A DNA stretch of 64,000 bases. Source: Neobacillus niacini. GTDB lineage: Bacteria; Bacillota; Bacilli; Bacillales; Cytobacillaceae. Position numbers and translations under genes: made by a program. How positions within the stretch are numbered: the stretch's first letter is position 1; each line of letters starts with the position of its first letter. This document shows, one piece after another, positions 8,960-16,907 of this stretch. The notes under the pieces were generated by a model. It searched no databases. It saw nothing but the letters and a program-made list of their open reading frames with translations, and was not told the origin of the DNA. The stretch lies in NCBI RefSeq assembly GCF_000759675.1, contig NZ_BAWM01000021.1:124001-188000 (forward strand). The letters are read 5' to 3'.

Positions 8960-9153
8960 TGGCTTTTTTATTGGTGGTATTAGGAAATAGGGATGGACAC
9001 CTACCTAGTAAGTAAAGCCAATGTGTATAATGAAACTAGATTAAAGAGCCATGGCAGCAGCCATCACAAAATGTGGTTGGTATTGATTATTGAACCATTT
9101 TGAGATTTGGGAGATACCTAACATAATCGAACCATGAGAACCGTCCCCGTGGC
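8942..9153. repeat. GGGGACGGTTCT inverted-repeat element, copy 3
   Basis: The left end starts CCAAGGGGACGGTTCTGATG and the right end is GAACCATGAGAACCGTCCCC followed by GTGGC. The left end supplies the stop codon of the upstream kinase gene. The right end directly abuts the IS6-type transposase remnant. Confidence 0.7.
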
Positions 9154-9171
9154 TGTAGAAATCCAAAGCTG

Positions 9172-9357
9172 GATGCCTGGCGAGTAGATGAGACGTATAT
9201 CAAGGTAAAAGGTCAAAGGATGTAATTTATATCGCGCAGTTGATTCCGAAGGAAGTACGATTGATTTTCACCTGAGCAAAACAAGAGATCATAAGGCTGC
9301 AAAGCACTTCTTTAAGAAGGCCTTGCGGTCTTTTTATGTTTCTAAGCTACGTGTGAC
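9172..9357 (+). pseudogene. IS6-family transposase remnant
   Basis: Two frames together encode an internal piece of an IS6 (IS26/IS240-type) DDE transposase: WRVDETYIKVKGQRM from 9178, then, after a one-base frameshift, YRAVDSEGSTIDFHLSKTRD and HKAAKHFFKKAL up to about 9350. The D of VDET is the first catalytic aspartate and the D of AVDSEG is a conserved position of the same core. Both ends are missing and no terminal inverted repeats were found, so it is inert. Confidence 0.8.
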
Positions 9358-9419
9358 TGAAATCAATCTATATCTTTTTTACTATATAGTTTACTACAAA
9401 AGACGATAAACAAATACAA

Positions 9420-9459
9420 CATTTGATGAGCAGGCAAATGAAGAATCAAATATTATAAT
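9420..9459 (+). promoter_or_regulatory. Putative promoter with 21-bp palindromic site, shared with 34389
   Basis: CATTTGATGAGCAGGCAAATG is an inverted repeat (CATTTG, 9-bp spacer, CAAATG). A TATAAT -10 box follows 13 bp after it (9454-9459). The same 20-bp core and the same 13-bp spacing to TATACT occur at 34389-34428, upstream of an S8 protease gene. The palindrome covers the expected -35 region, so it is a likely binding site for an activator or repressor. Similarity between the two leaders continues on both sides (about 9365-9497 and 34334-34465). Confidence 0.6.
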
Positions 9460-9492
9460 AGTATTGTGTCCTGCCATATAAGGTTAGCGACA

Positions 9493-9543
9493 GCCGGTTA
9501 TTGGCTAGTGGATATTTTTCCATTTTGCCAGTGCCGGTTTTTT
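9493..9543 (+). terminator. Terminator-like hairpin in the leader of the kinase gene
   Basis: GCCGGTTATTGGC pairs imperfectly with GCCAGTGCCGGT and is followed by TTTTTTATT. It lies after the putative promoter and before the 9594 start, so it may be an attenuator. Confidence 0.55.
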
Positions 9544-9593
9544 ATTAGATAATAATAGATAATAAATTCTTTAAAATAAAGGAAGGTGCCGTT

Positions 9594-11453
9594 TTGAAAA
9601 TGATAGACTCTATTACTAGGAGGGAACGAATAGCGAGTTTTTATATTTATTCTATTTCCTTTCTTGGTGTAATTGCTATTATCTTTTCCATATTTAAAAG
9701 TGAGATGCCTTCTGAACCGATAATCCTTTTGCTGTTAGCTGTGTTTATGGGGATTACTGAGTATTTTCCGATCCGAATTGGAAGAGGAGGAATTACGCTC
9801 AGCCTTACGCTTATTTATCCAATGAATTGGGAGTTTGGTATACATGTAACAGTTGTTGCTTGTGTATGTGCAATGGTAGTAACTCATACCCTTCGCCGCT
9901 TGCCAATGCAAAGGACACTATTTAATTGCACCCAATTTGCTTTTAGCATCATTTTGGCAGAATGGTTTTCCAATGAATGTATTTCTTTTTTTATTAACGA
10001 GTTGAACCTTCCAGTTTTATATGAAGAATTAATAAGCCTGCTTTTATTTACTGTATTTTTTTGCCTGATCAACACCCTTTTATATGATTTTTTAATGTTG
10101 CTTCTTCCTCAGCCATATTCACTAGGACAGTGGTACAAGAAAAATATATTACTATTATTGAGTGCAAGTTTTTGTTTATGTTACGCATCCCTTATATATA
10201 TTTTAGAAATCCGATATCGCGGAGAATTGGGTGGAGTTGCCGTTCTGTTCTTCTTTTTCCCGCTTGTAGCAATCTGCATCCTCAGCTCCTTCATTCGGCA
10301 AATACGGATTGAAAAAGAACGATTATATAACCTTTTTACCATTACGACGGAGTTAAGTCACGGGCTGTCTGCCGGAAACTTACATCAGATGAAACAATCA
10401 CTTAAAGGATTCTTGGGAATACAGGCGTATGCTTTATGGACAAAAGATGAAGGAAACTGGATGATTCTGCTAAAGGATGGAAAAGTTCATTCCAATCGTT
10501 CAAGTCCCTCTGATCTCCATCCGAATTTTGAAGAACTATCCGAAACCTTTGTTGTTTCTGATTGGAAAACAGGTATGGCTCCGGGAGATGAAGTATTTGA
10601 AGATGCCATCCGTTCCCTTGTCTATCTGCCCCTTAAGGTAAATCATGAATTGGTAGGGGTGTTTGTTGCAGGCAAAAGCAGGGGAGCGAGTTTTATTACC
10701 GAAGATATACAGTCCTTATCTACTTTTGCCAATCAATTGGGCAGTTTGCTTAAAACACGGTCGCTCGTCGCCGAACAGGAAAAACGGATGATTCTGGAAG
10801 AAAGAAATCGACTTGCCAGGGAAATTCACGATGGAATTGCACAAGTATTAGCCGGGGTCATATTTCAGCTTGAATCTGCTTTGAGGCAGTCTGCAGATCA
10901 ATCAGGAAACATGCAGGAAGAGGTAGACAAAAGTATAAAAAAATTACGGAAGGGCTTAGGGGAAGTTCGCTATTCTATCTATGCTTTAAAGCCATATCCT
11001 ACTCAAAGGCTAGGGCTAAAACAAGCAATAGCAAATAAAATTCAATCGATAAAACAAGAATATGATCTAGAGATTAAATATCATGAAAGGGGCCGTTCAC
11101 GAACACTCAGTTTTACAAAAGAACGAGTCATCTTCGATACTTTACAGGAAAGCTTGCAGAATATTGTAAAGCATGCGAAAGCGGACGAAGTTGACATTCT
11201 CTTAAGCTATCAACGTGAACATGTGCTTTTAAAAGTGAAAGACAACGGGGTTGGCTTTTCCCTTTTTGAATCCATGATTAAAACAAAGCATGAGCCTCAT
11301 TATGGTATATTGCATATGAATGAACAAGCTGAACAGCTGGGTGCTACCCTTCAGATTGATAGTTCACCAGGAAAAGGTACAGAAATTATATTGTTAATTC
11401 CAAACTCAGAAACAAGGGAGGATTATCATGATTCGCATATTACTAGTGGATGA
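9594..11453 (+). CDS. Membrane sensor histidine kinase, HisKA_3 (DegS/LiaS-like) with GAF region
   Basis: The product has 619 residues. About six hydrophobic segments fill residues 10-240, then a GAF-like region (about 245-395). A HisKA_3 domain follows with phospho-acceptor H412 in REIHDGIAQVLAG, and an HATPase domain with ESLQNIVKHAKA, the G1 motif DNGVGF and a late HYGILHMNEQA. This is the layout of kinases paired with NarL/LuxR-type regulators. The TTG at 9594 is the best start because AAGGAAGG lies 7 bases upstream. The gene overlaps the response regulator gene by 26 bases. The signal is unknown. The leader shares a regulatory block with the dockerin protease gene at 34600. Confidence 0.9.
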   Translation: MKMIDSITRRERIASFYIYSISFLGVIAIIFSIFKSEMPSEPIILLLLAVFMGITEYFPIRIGRGGITLSLTLIYPMNWEFGIHVTVVACVCAMVVTHTLRRLPMQRTLFNCTQFAFSIILAEWFSNECISFFINELNLPVLYEELISLLLFTVFFCLINTLLYDFLMLLLPQPYSLGQWYKKNILLLLSASFCLCYASLIYILEIRYRGELGGVAVLFFFFPLVAICILSSFIRQIRIEKERLYNLFTITTELSHGLSAGNLHQMKQSLKGFLGIQAYALWTKDEGNWMILLKDGKVHSNRSSPSDLHPNFEELSETFVVSDWKTGMAPGDEVFEDAIRSLVYLPLKVNHELVGVFVAGKSRGASFITEDIQSLSTFANQLGSLLKTRSLVAEQEKRMILEERNRLAREIHDGIAQVLAGVIFQLESALRQSADQSGNMQEEVDKSIKKLRKGLGEVRYSIYALKPYPTQRLGLKQAIANKIQSIKQEYDLEIKYHERGRSRTLSFTKERVIFDTLQESLQNIVKHAKADEVDILLSYQREHVLLKVKDNGVGFSLFESMIKTKHEPHYGILHMNEQAEQLGATLQIDSSPGKGTEIILLIPNSETREDYHDSHITSG

Positions 11454-12069
11454 TCATACGGTTTTGCGTGATGGAATTCGGAGTATACTGGATCTCGAAA
11501 CTGACATCCAAGTTGCAGGAGAAGCCGTTTCCGGGGATGAGGTATTGGAGAAAGTAGAGGAGTGTAAACCTGATTGTATTTTGATGGACATCAATCTCCC
11601 TGGGAAAAATGGAATTGAGGTTACGTCACTCGTGAAAAGTCAGTATCCGAATTGCCGCGTTCTTATGTTGACGATGTTTGAAGATGATGAATACTTAATG
11701 GAAGCATTGCGGGCTGGTGCAGATGGCTATTTATTGAAAGATTCATCATCTGAACAAGTAGTAGCAGCGATTCGAATGGTATCACAAGGAGATTCTGTGA
11801 TTCATCCTCGCATGACCAAAAAGCTGATAACCTACCATCACCAACAAACGAAATCTGAATCAAATGAAAATATGCTGACTGAGCGTGAAAAAGAGATACT
11901 GTTTGAGTTGGTCAAAGGTCTTAGTAACAAAGAAATTGCTGAAGCCTTATTTATTAGTGATAAGACCGTTAAAATTCACATCAACAAGATTTTCAAAAAG
12001 CTGAATGTAAAAAGCCGTTCACAGGCAGTCATTTATGCCGTTCGAAATCAACTTGTGCCGTTTTCTTAA
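11428..12069 (+). CDS. NarL/LuxR-family response regulator
   Basis: The product has 213 residues: a receiver domain with the acidic pair VDDH (residues 7-10) and phospho-acceptor D54 in LMDINLPGKNG, then a LuxR-type helix-turn-helix (LTEREKEILFELVKGLSNKE onwards, about residues 149-205). It is the partner of the overlapping kinase and probably a DNA-binding regulator of nearby exoenzyme genes (inference). A broken copy of its 3' end lies at 47179-47275, just upstream of a decayed S8 gene. This suggests the regulator and the S8 protease have long been neighbours. The original terminator is split here: AAAGAAC remains at 12068 but its partner arm is 860 bp away at 12932. Confidence 0.93.
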   Translation: MIRILLVDDHTVLRDGIRSILDLETDIQVAGEAVSGDEVLEKVEECKPDCILMDINLPGKNGIEVTSLVKSQYPNCRVLMLTMFEDDEYLMEALRAGADGYLLKDSSSEQVVAAIRMVSQGDSVIHPRMTKKLITYHHQQTKSESNENMLTEREKEILFELVKGLSNKEIAEALFISDKTVKIHINKIFKKLNVKSRSQAVIYAVRNQLVPFS

Positions 12070-12229
12070 AGAACAAACTCAATATGGATAGCCTAACTTT
12101 CGTTTGGTATCAAACTTTTGTTCGTGACATTGGAGAAAAAAATGGAGGAATGGGTAAAAATCATTGGATTTATAGCTTGGGGTGCAAAAATAAGTTTCAT
12201 TATTTAAGACGAAAGAGGTGTCAGGAAAC

Positions 12230-12604
12230 TTGGAAAATAAAGAAGTTAAATTGTCAGTTCAAGCTTGGGAAAATTCAGAAAGTGTGAAGTTTATCATTAC
12301 TTTACTAAATAATACTGATTCTGAAAAGATTTTTATCTTTAGAACCGGTCAACAATACGATATTCACGTGCTTAATCCAGAGGGAAAAGAAGTGTATCGA
12401 TACTCTAAAGGCAGATTTTTTACACAAGCTATTGAATATGTGAATTTTGCTCCTGGTGAAGCCCGGAAATGGGAAGGAACTTGGGACTATAAATGTGATG
12501 GAAAACGTGTAGAACCTGGTGAGTATATCGTGTTGGTAAACTTAGTTGGTAAAGAGGAAGGTGTAAAAACACCTATAGCAAAGGATATGTTTACCGTCTC
12601 TTAA
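12230..12604 (+). CDS. BsuPI-related putative proteinase inhibitor
   Basis: This 124-residue protein without signal peptide fits the BsuPI family (PF12690, intracellular proteinase inhibitor). It is a beta-rich fold with FRTGQQYDIHVLNPEGKEVY in the middle, then YSKGRFF and FAPGEARKWEGTWD, and ends with GEYIVLVNLVGKEEG. The founding member inhibits intracellular serine protease of B. subtilis. I chose the TTG at 12230 because GAGGTG lies 9 bases upstream; the GTG at 12218 sits inside that ribosome site. It lies between the response regulator and a run of S8 proteases, and in the duplicate copy at 47.2 kb it is absent. Confidence 0.82.
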   Translation: MENKEVKLSVQAWENSESVKFIITLLNNTDSEKIFIFRTGQQYDIHVLNPEGKEVYRYSKGRFFTQAIEYVNFAPGEARKWEGTWDYKCDGKRVEPGEYIVLVNLVGKEEGVKTPIAKDMFTVS

Positions 12605-12657
12605 AAAATATATACAGCATTTAGAAATGTATAATCTATTTGGAATGGCTGCATAAG

Positions 12658-12694
12658 AACAGATTCTATTAGGAATCTGTTTACCTCTTTTTTT
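12658..12694 (+). terminator. Terminator of the BsuPI gene
   Basis: AACAGATTC pairs with GAATCTGTT around a short loop, followed by TTACCTCTTTTTTT. Confidence 0.8.
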
Positions 12695-12701
12695 AACGAA
12701 G

Positions 12702-12800
12702 GGGCCGGATGCGCCAGCAAACAGGAAACCTAAAGAAACCATCGGCAATAAAGGATTGGAATACTTCCTGAGCCTGGTTGGTTTTGAGCCGAAACAATAG
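12702..12800 (+). pseudogene. C-terminal remnant of a dockerin-bearing S8 protease
   Basis: Thirty-two codons and a stop encode GPDAPANRKPKE, IGNKGLEYFLSLVGFEPKQ. This matches the C-terminal tails of the proteases at 16908 and 34600 (GPDAPKNK..., LGNKGLEDFL..., GLEPKN). The dockerin repeats before it are missing, so a whole protease gene has been deleted down to its tail. Confidence 0.85.
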
Positions 12801-12810
12801 AAGTGAAAAG

Positions 12811-12842
12811 GAGAGGAACGCAATAAGCGTTTCTCTCTTTTT
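12811..12842 (+). terminator. Terminator following the protease remnant
   Basis: GAGAGGAACGC pairs with GCGTTTCTCTC (loop AATAA) and is followed by a T-run. It probably served the deleted protease gene. Confidence 0.8.
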
Positions 12843-12902
12843 CATTGTTAGGAAATTATAGATTTTCGCATTGTGGATAACTTTGAAGATTAGTTTGTCC
12901 AC

Positions 12903-12930
12903 GTCTAGCTCCAACGCCCAGCGACTGGGG
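12903..12930 (+). repeat. Truncated dispersed Bacillus repeat
   Basis: GTCTAGCTCCAACGCCCAGC resembles, from memory, the start of a repeat common in Bacillus genomes (CTAGCTCCAGCGCC type). It abuts the right arm of the split response-regulator terminator, so it may mark the edge of inserted DNA. Confidence 0.4.
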
Positions 12931-12931
12931 C

Positions 12932-13005
12932 GGATAGTTCTTTTGTTTTATGTAGGTATAGAACCAATAACAGTAAAAGTTACTACCTTTGATTAATTTC
13001 CGGAA
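12932..13005 (+). promoter_or_regulatory. Upstream element shared by three S8 genes, copy 1
   Basis: GGATAGTTCTTTTGTTTTAT, then GGTATAGAACCAA and TTGATTAATTT are repeated at 16724-16802 and 47303-47380. The first 12 bases are the right arm of the old response-regulator terminator. The remainder probably holds the promoter of the S8 gene at 13083. Confidence 0.55.
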
Positions 13006-13082
13006 AGTTAAAAATATTTAATAATAAAGATAAAATCATATTTTACTAGTTTTATTATTTTAATAGAAGAGGAGATATTTTT

Positions 13083-16000
13083 ATGAAAAAAGGAAAAATG
13101 AAAGCATGGAAAGTCATGACCACAGCAGCGATGACTTCCCTATTATTTTCATCACTTACCGTTTTTGCAGAAGGTGATGTTACACCAGCTGAGTCGCAAA
13201 TGGTTGAGGAACAAGGAGGACAATTATTTTTTGATAAGGATAAGATCGAAACAGGTCAAAAAGATTCACTATATAATGAAGTTAATAAAGAAGGTTTGGC
13301 TAAAGCATATAAACCGAATGATACGGTGCGCTTAATCGTAGAAGTTGAACAGCCAGCAGAAATTGAGAAAACAGCCAAAAGCAAAAAAGCTTTATATAAA
13401 CAAAAGCAAGATAAAGTAATCGAACAAATCTCAAAAGATAAAAATTCTAAATCAGATGCTCCAATTAAAGTGAAGCATCGTTTTTTCGAAGGGTTTAACG
13501 GATTCAGTATAGAAACAGAGTTCCAAAATATAAAAGATATCAAGTCCATTCCAGGGGTTACGAATGTCCACATTGCCAGAACTTTCCAGGAAAACATGGC
13601 AGCAAGTAAAGAATTAGTACAAGCTCAAAAAGTATGGGAACAATATGGTTATAAAGGTGAAGGATTAGTAGTAGCGGTCGTTGATTCCGGGATTGATTAT
13701 ACGCACAAAGATATGACATTATCTGATGCAGCCAAAGCGAAAGAAAAATGGACCCAAGATAAAATTAATCAAAAATTTGCTGAGACAGACGTAAACGAAA
13801 TTTGGTATTCCGACAAAGTTCCAACAGGATATGACTGGGCAGACAAAGATACCAATGTCATTCCGGGTACAAAGGGCAGTCCGCATGGTACACACGTGGC
13901 TGGTACAATTGGAGCAAATGGAGACGAAACAAAAGGTGGAGTCGAGGGGATTGCACCAGGTGTTCAACTATTAGCTGAGAAGGTGTTTTCAGATAATGGC
14001 GGTGGTGCCTATGAGGATGATATTATCGCAGGTATTGAGCATGCAGTAACAATGGGTGCAGATGTAATTAACATGAGTTTAGGTGTCGATGCAGGCTATG
14101 TAGATGAAGAATTTGATCCGATCCAAAAAACCATTCGAGTTGCGACAGAACAAGGCACCCTTGTTGTAGCGGCAGCCGGTAATTCAGCTTACAGTACGAA
14201 GAATAACATTAGTCTCTCTTCATTAAAGCCATATGCAGAAAATCCTGATATTGGAACAGTTGGAGCACCGGGTGTAAGTCCATATGCTCTATCAGTTGCT
14301 TCCTATGAAAATACAAAACTTCATTTAAATGCACTAGCAGATGCAAGTGGTTTTTCGGTGCCGTTCAAAGATCAAACGCAATTTCCAGCATCGTATAACT
14401 TTAAAGTCTCTAAGGTTCTCTCGCCAGATGTACCTTATGATTTGGTATATGTCGGGGAAGGAAAGAATGCTTCAGATTATCCTAAAGGCAAAACTGACTA
14501 CATTGCAGTGGTTAAACTATTAAATTCATATAGTACTGTTTCATCCATTCAGTGGGAAGCTAAGCGTGCAGGAGCAAAGGCGATTATTATGATACCACCC
14601 GCAAATTGGTCAGATTATACTACACTGCCAGTAACGCCAACTGCAGCACCAACGGCGTCAACAAGTAAAGCTGCAGGGGAAGCATTACTGAGTAAAATGA
14701 ATAGTCTGCCAAGCGGTCAATATTTAAGCATGAAATTTGCAGGCGATACTTGGGTAGAGAATCCAGCGAAAGACACGATGTCCTATTTTTCATCTTTTGG
14801 TTCTCCAAGTACATTAGATTTTAAACCAGAGATTTCTGCTCCTGGTGGAAATATTTATTCAACTATACCAGGAAATGATTATGAAGTGATGAGCGGTACA
14901 TCGATGGCAGCACCTCATGTTGCAGGCGGTTCAGCATTGTTATTGCAGGCCCTTTATCAAAAAGGATTAACTCATTCAGAAGATACAGTTTTAAAAGCAA
15001 AGCTTGCTTTAATGAATACAGCTAATATTGCCATGGATCCAAGGACAAATGGAGAAGTTCCGTATTCACCACGTGTACAAGGTTCAGGTCTAATGCAAAT
15101 TCAAAATGCCATTAATTCACCAGTCATTGTGACAAATAGTAATGCGCCTTTAGAACAAGCTGGAGCGGTTGCTTTAAAGGAAATAGGTCAAAATACAAGT
15201 TTCAAATTGAACATGGAAGCATTCGACGCTCCTAAAGGCAAAAATAATAGTGATGATATTGAATACAAAGTTTATGTCGATGTATTAAAAGATAAGACAG
15301 AAATGAAGGAATTTGACTTAGATAGTGATGGACAATTGGATTCAAAAGAGTATTTAACATTAACTAGTGAGCGTATTAATGGTGCGATAGTCACTGTAAA
15401 TGATAATACAGTTACAGAAACAGACGGAGCAATAGTAAAAATCAAGCCAGGTCAAACAAAAAAGCTGACTGTAAATGTTTCTTTACCAGATTCCTTAAAG
15501 AAAAATAGTTTTGTAGAAGGATTTGTTCGCTTCGTTCCGGTTGATAAAGACCAGGATAAAGCAGTTCCTTTAACTGTTCCTTATATGGGCTTCTATGGAA
15601 AATGGGATGAAGCGCGAAATATCGACGCACCTGCATGGGAGAAGGATGCATTTGTAGGATATACAGCCCTTTGGGATGAGAATTCAGAAAGATATCCATT
15701 GGGATATAATCCATATACAGGAAGGTTCAGTCTTAATCATATTGCATTTTCGAAAAACTATATACTCGATGGTATTTATCCGTCATTCCAAGCCTTACGT
15801 AATTTAGACAAGACCGAAATGTATATTGAAGATCAATCTGGAAATCTCGTAAAAAATCTAGGGGATTTTAGTGAATATACTGGTTCTCCATGGAAATTTA
15901 GAAAAAATATCATGTCTTATGGGGATACAAAGTATGGAGGATATAAATGGGATATGAAAGACTTATCAGGACAATATGTACCTGATGGTGTTTATCAATA

Positions 16001-16619
16001 TGTTATCAAAACAACATTAGATTATCAAAACGCAAAACCACAGATTGTTAAAATGCCAATTACGGTAGATTCCGTCGCTCCTACTGTTTCTGATATTAAG
16101 GTAACACCAATTAATGGAAAATATGAAATTTCCTTCAATGCGGAAGATAATGCTAGTGACTATAATTCTGCTATTGTTTATGTAAATGGTCAATATCATG
16201 AAGTGCCGCTTGAAAAAAAATCTCTAACTGTCAATACAGAGCCCAAAGGTATGGTCATTTTAGCTATTGATTATGCAGGAAATGTATCTTGGACTACGTG
16301 GGGGGATCAAAGCTATAATAAACAAAATATGGCGATTCAAACAATCAGTATTACTCCGACTGCAGGTATTAACCAAAACAAGCCAGCAAGTATTTCTGCG
16401 TGGGCTTATAATAGAGTAGACTGGACGATTAATGTTAAAGATGCAAACGGAAAGATAGTTGATACGTTTGAAGTGAAAAATGAACATTCACTGAAGACAA
16501 AATGGCTTCCTAGCGCGGACCTTCCAAATGGAACGTACTCTATCTCAGCGGATGTCGTGACAAAAGACGGCTTTAAAGTGACAACAACACCTAAACAAGT
16601 AACGGTTCTCCAACAATAA
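13083..16619 (+). CDS. Secreted S8 serine protease, lactocepin/C5a-peptidase-like, with EF-hand loop
   Basis: The product has 1178 residues. A signal peptide (residues 1-30) is followed by an inhibitor-I9-type propeptide (to about 175). The subtilisin domain has D201 (VVDSGIDYTHKD), H268 (HGTHVAGTIG) and S607 (SGTSMAAPHVAGG), with a PA-like insert at about 455-545. An Fn3_5-like domain follows, and residues 745-756 (DLDSDGQLDSKE) form a textbook EF-hand calcium loop. FlgD-like and beta-sandwich modules fill the C-terminus. There is no LPXTG or S-layer anchor, so it is probably released or loosely wall-bound. The start ATG has GAGGAG upstream. A decayed N-terminal copy lies at 47446. Confidence 0.92.
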   Translation: MKKGKMKAWKVMTTAAMTSLLFSSLTVFAEGDVTPAESQMVEEQGGQLFFDKDKIETGQKDSLYNEVNKEGLAKAYKPNDTVRLIVEVEQPAEIEKTAKSKKALYKQKQDKVIEQISKDKNSKSDAPIKVKHRFFEGFNGFSIETEFQNIKDIKSIPGVTNVHIARTFQENMAASKELVQAQKVWEQYGYKGEGLVVAVVDSGIDYTHKDMTLSDAAKAKEKWTQDKINQKFAETDVNEIWYSDKVPTGYDWADKDTNVIPGTKGSPHGTHVAGTIGANGDETKGGVEGIAPGVQLLAEKVFSDNGGGAYEDDIIAGIEHAVTMGADVINMSLGVDAGYVDEEFDPIQKTIRVATEQGTLVVAAAGNSAYSTKNNISLSSLKPYAENPDIGTVGAPGVSPYALSVASYENTKLHLNALADASGFSVPFKDQTQFPASYNFKVSKVLSPDVPYDLVYVGEGKNASDYPKGKTDYIAVVKLLNSYSTVSSIQWEAKRAGAKAIIMIPPANWSDYTTLPVTPTAAPTASTSKAAGEALLSKMNSLPSGQYLSMKFAGDTWVENPAKDTMSYFSSFGSPSTLDFKPEISAPGGNIYSTIPGNDYEVMSGTSMAAPHVAGGSALLLQALYQKGLTHSEDTVLKAKLALMNTANIAMDPRTNGEVPYSPRVQGSGLMQIQNAINSPVIVTNSNAPLEQAGAVALKEIGQNTSFKLNMEAFDAPKGKNNSDDIEYKVYVDVLKDKTEMKEFDLDSDGQLDSKEYLTLTSERINGAIVTVNDNTVTETDGAIVKIKPGQTKKLTVNVSLPDSLKKNSFVEGFVRFVPVDKDQDKAVPLTVPYMGFYGKWDEARNIDAPAWEKDAFVGYTALWDENSERYPLGYNPYTGRFSLNHIAFSKNYILDGIYPSFQALRNLDKTEMYIEDQSGNLVKNLGDFSEYTGSPWKFRKNIMSYGDTKYGGYKWDMKDLSGQYVPDGVYQYVIKTTLDYQNAKPQIVKMPITVDSVAPTVSDIKVTPINGKYEISFNAEDNASDYNSAIVYVNGQYHEVPLEKKSLTVNTEPKGMVILAIDYAGNVSWTTWGDQSYNKQNMAIQTISITPTAGINQNKPASISAWAYNRVDWTINVKDANGKIVDTFEVKNEHSLKTKWLPSADLPNGTYSISADVVTKDGFKVTTTPKQVTVLQQ

Positions 16620-16629
16620 GACGATTATG

Positions 16630-16661
16630 ACCCAAGTGAGGATCATTCACTTGGGTTTTTT
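16630..16661 (+). terminator. Terminator of the 13083 protease gene
   Basis: ACCCAAGTGA pairs with TCACTTGGGT and is followed by TTTTT. Confidence 0.88.
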
Positions 16662-16723
16662 CAAGCCCGGTGCATGGTGCCATTTCTATACGCAAAAGAT
16701 GAATGATTAAATAAAAAGTCGCG

Positions 16724-16802
16724 GAGTAGTACTTTTGTTTTAAACTGGTATAGAACCAATAACTACAAAATTTACTGCCTATGTTTAATTTTCAGAAAAG
16801 TA
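16724..16802 (+). promoter_or_regulatory. Upstream element shared by three S8 genes, copy 2
   Basis: AGTACTTTTGTTTTAAACTG, then GGTATAGAACCAATAACTAC and TTTCAGAAAAGT match the elements at 12932 and 47303. It is about 105-185 bp upstream of the 16908 start. Confidence 0.55.
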
Positions 16803-16907
16803 GAAATGTGGGATGATAAGGGTCGAAACATAGTTTATTAGTTTTATATAGTCATTTTTAAATGATTTGTAAATAAAAAACAAAAATATAGGACAAGGGG
16901 ATGCGGT

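Noticed and set aside
9365..9546. Possible riboswitch in the leader of the kinase gene
   Set aside because: The shared block does not match a class I know; the palindrome before the -10 box is better explained as a DNA-binding site. The hairpin is kept as a terminator.
12084..12287. 67-residue open frame overlapping the BsuPI gene start
   Set aside because: It has no good ribosome site, no recognisable family, and overlaps the well-supported BsuPI frame.
12932..12960. SinR-type boxes (GTTCTTT and AGAAC) in the S8 promoter elements
   Set aside because: GTTCTTT is the right arm of the old response-regulator terminator, so its presence has another explanation.
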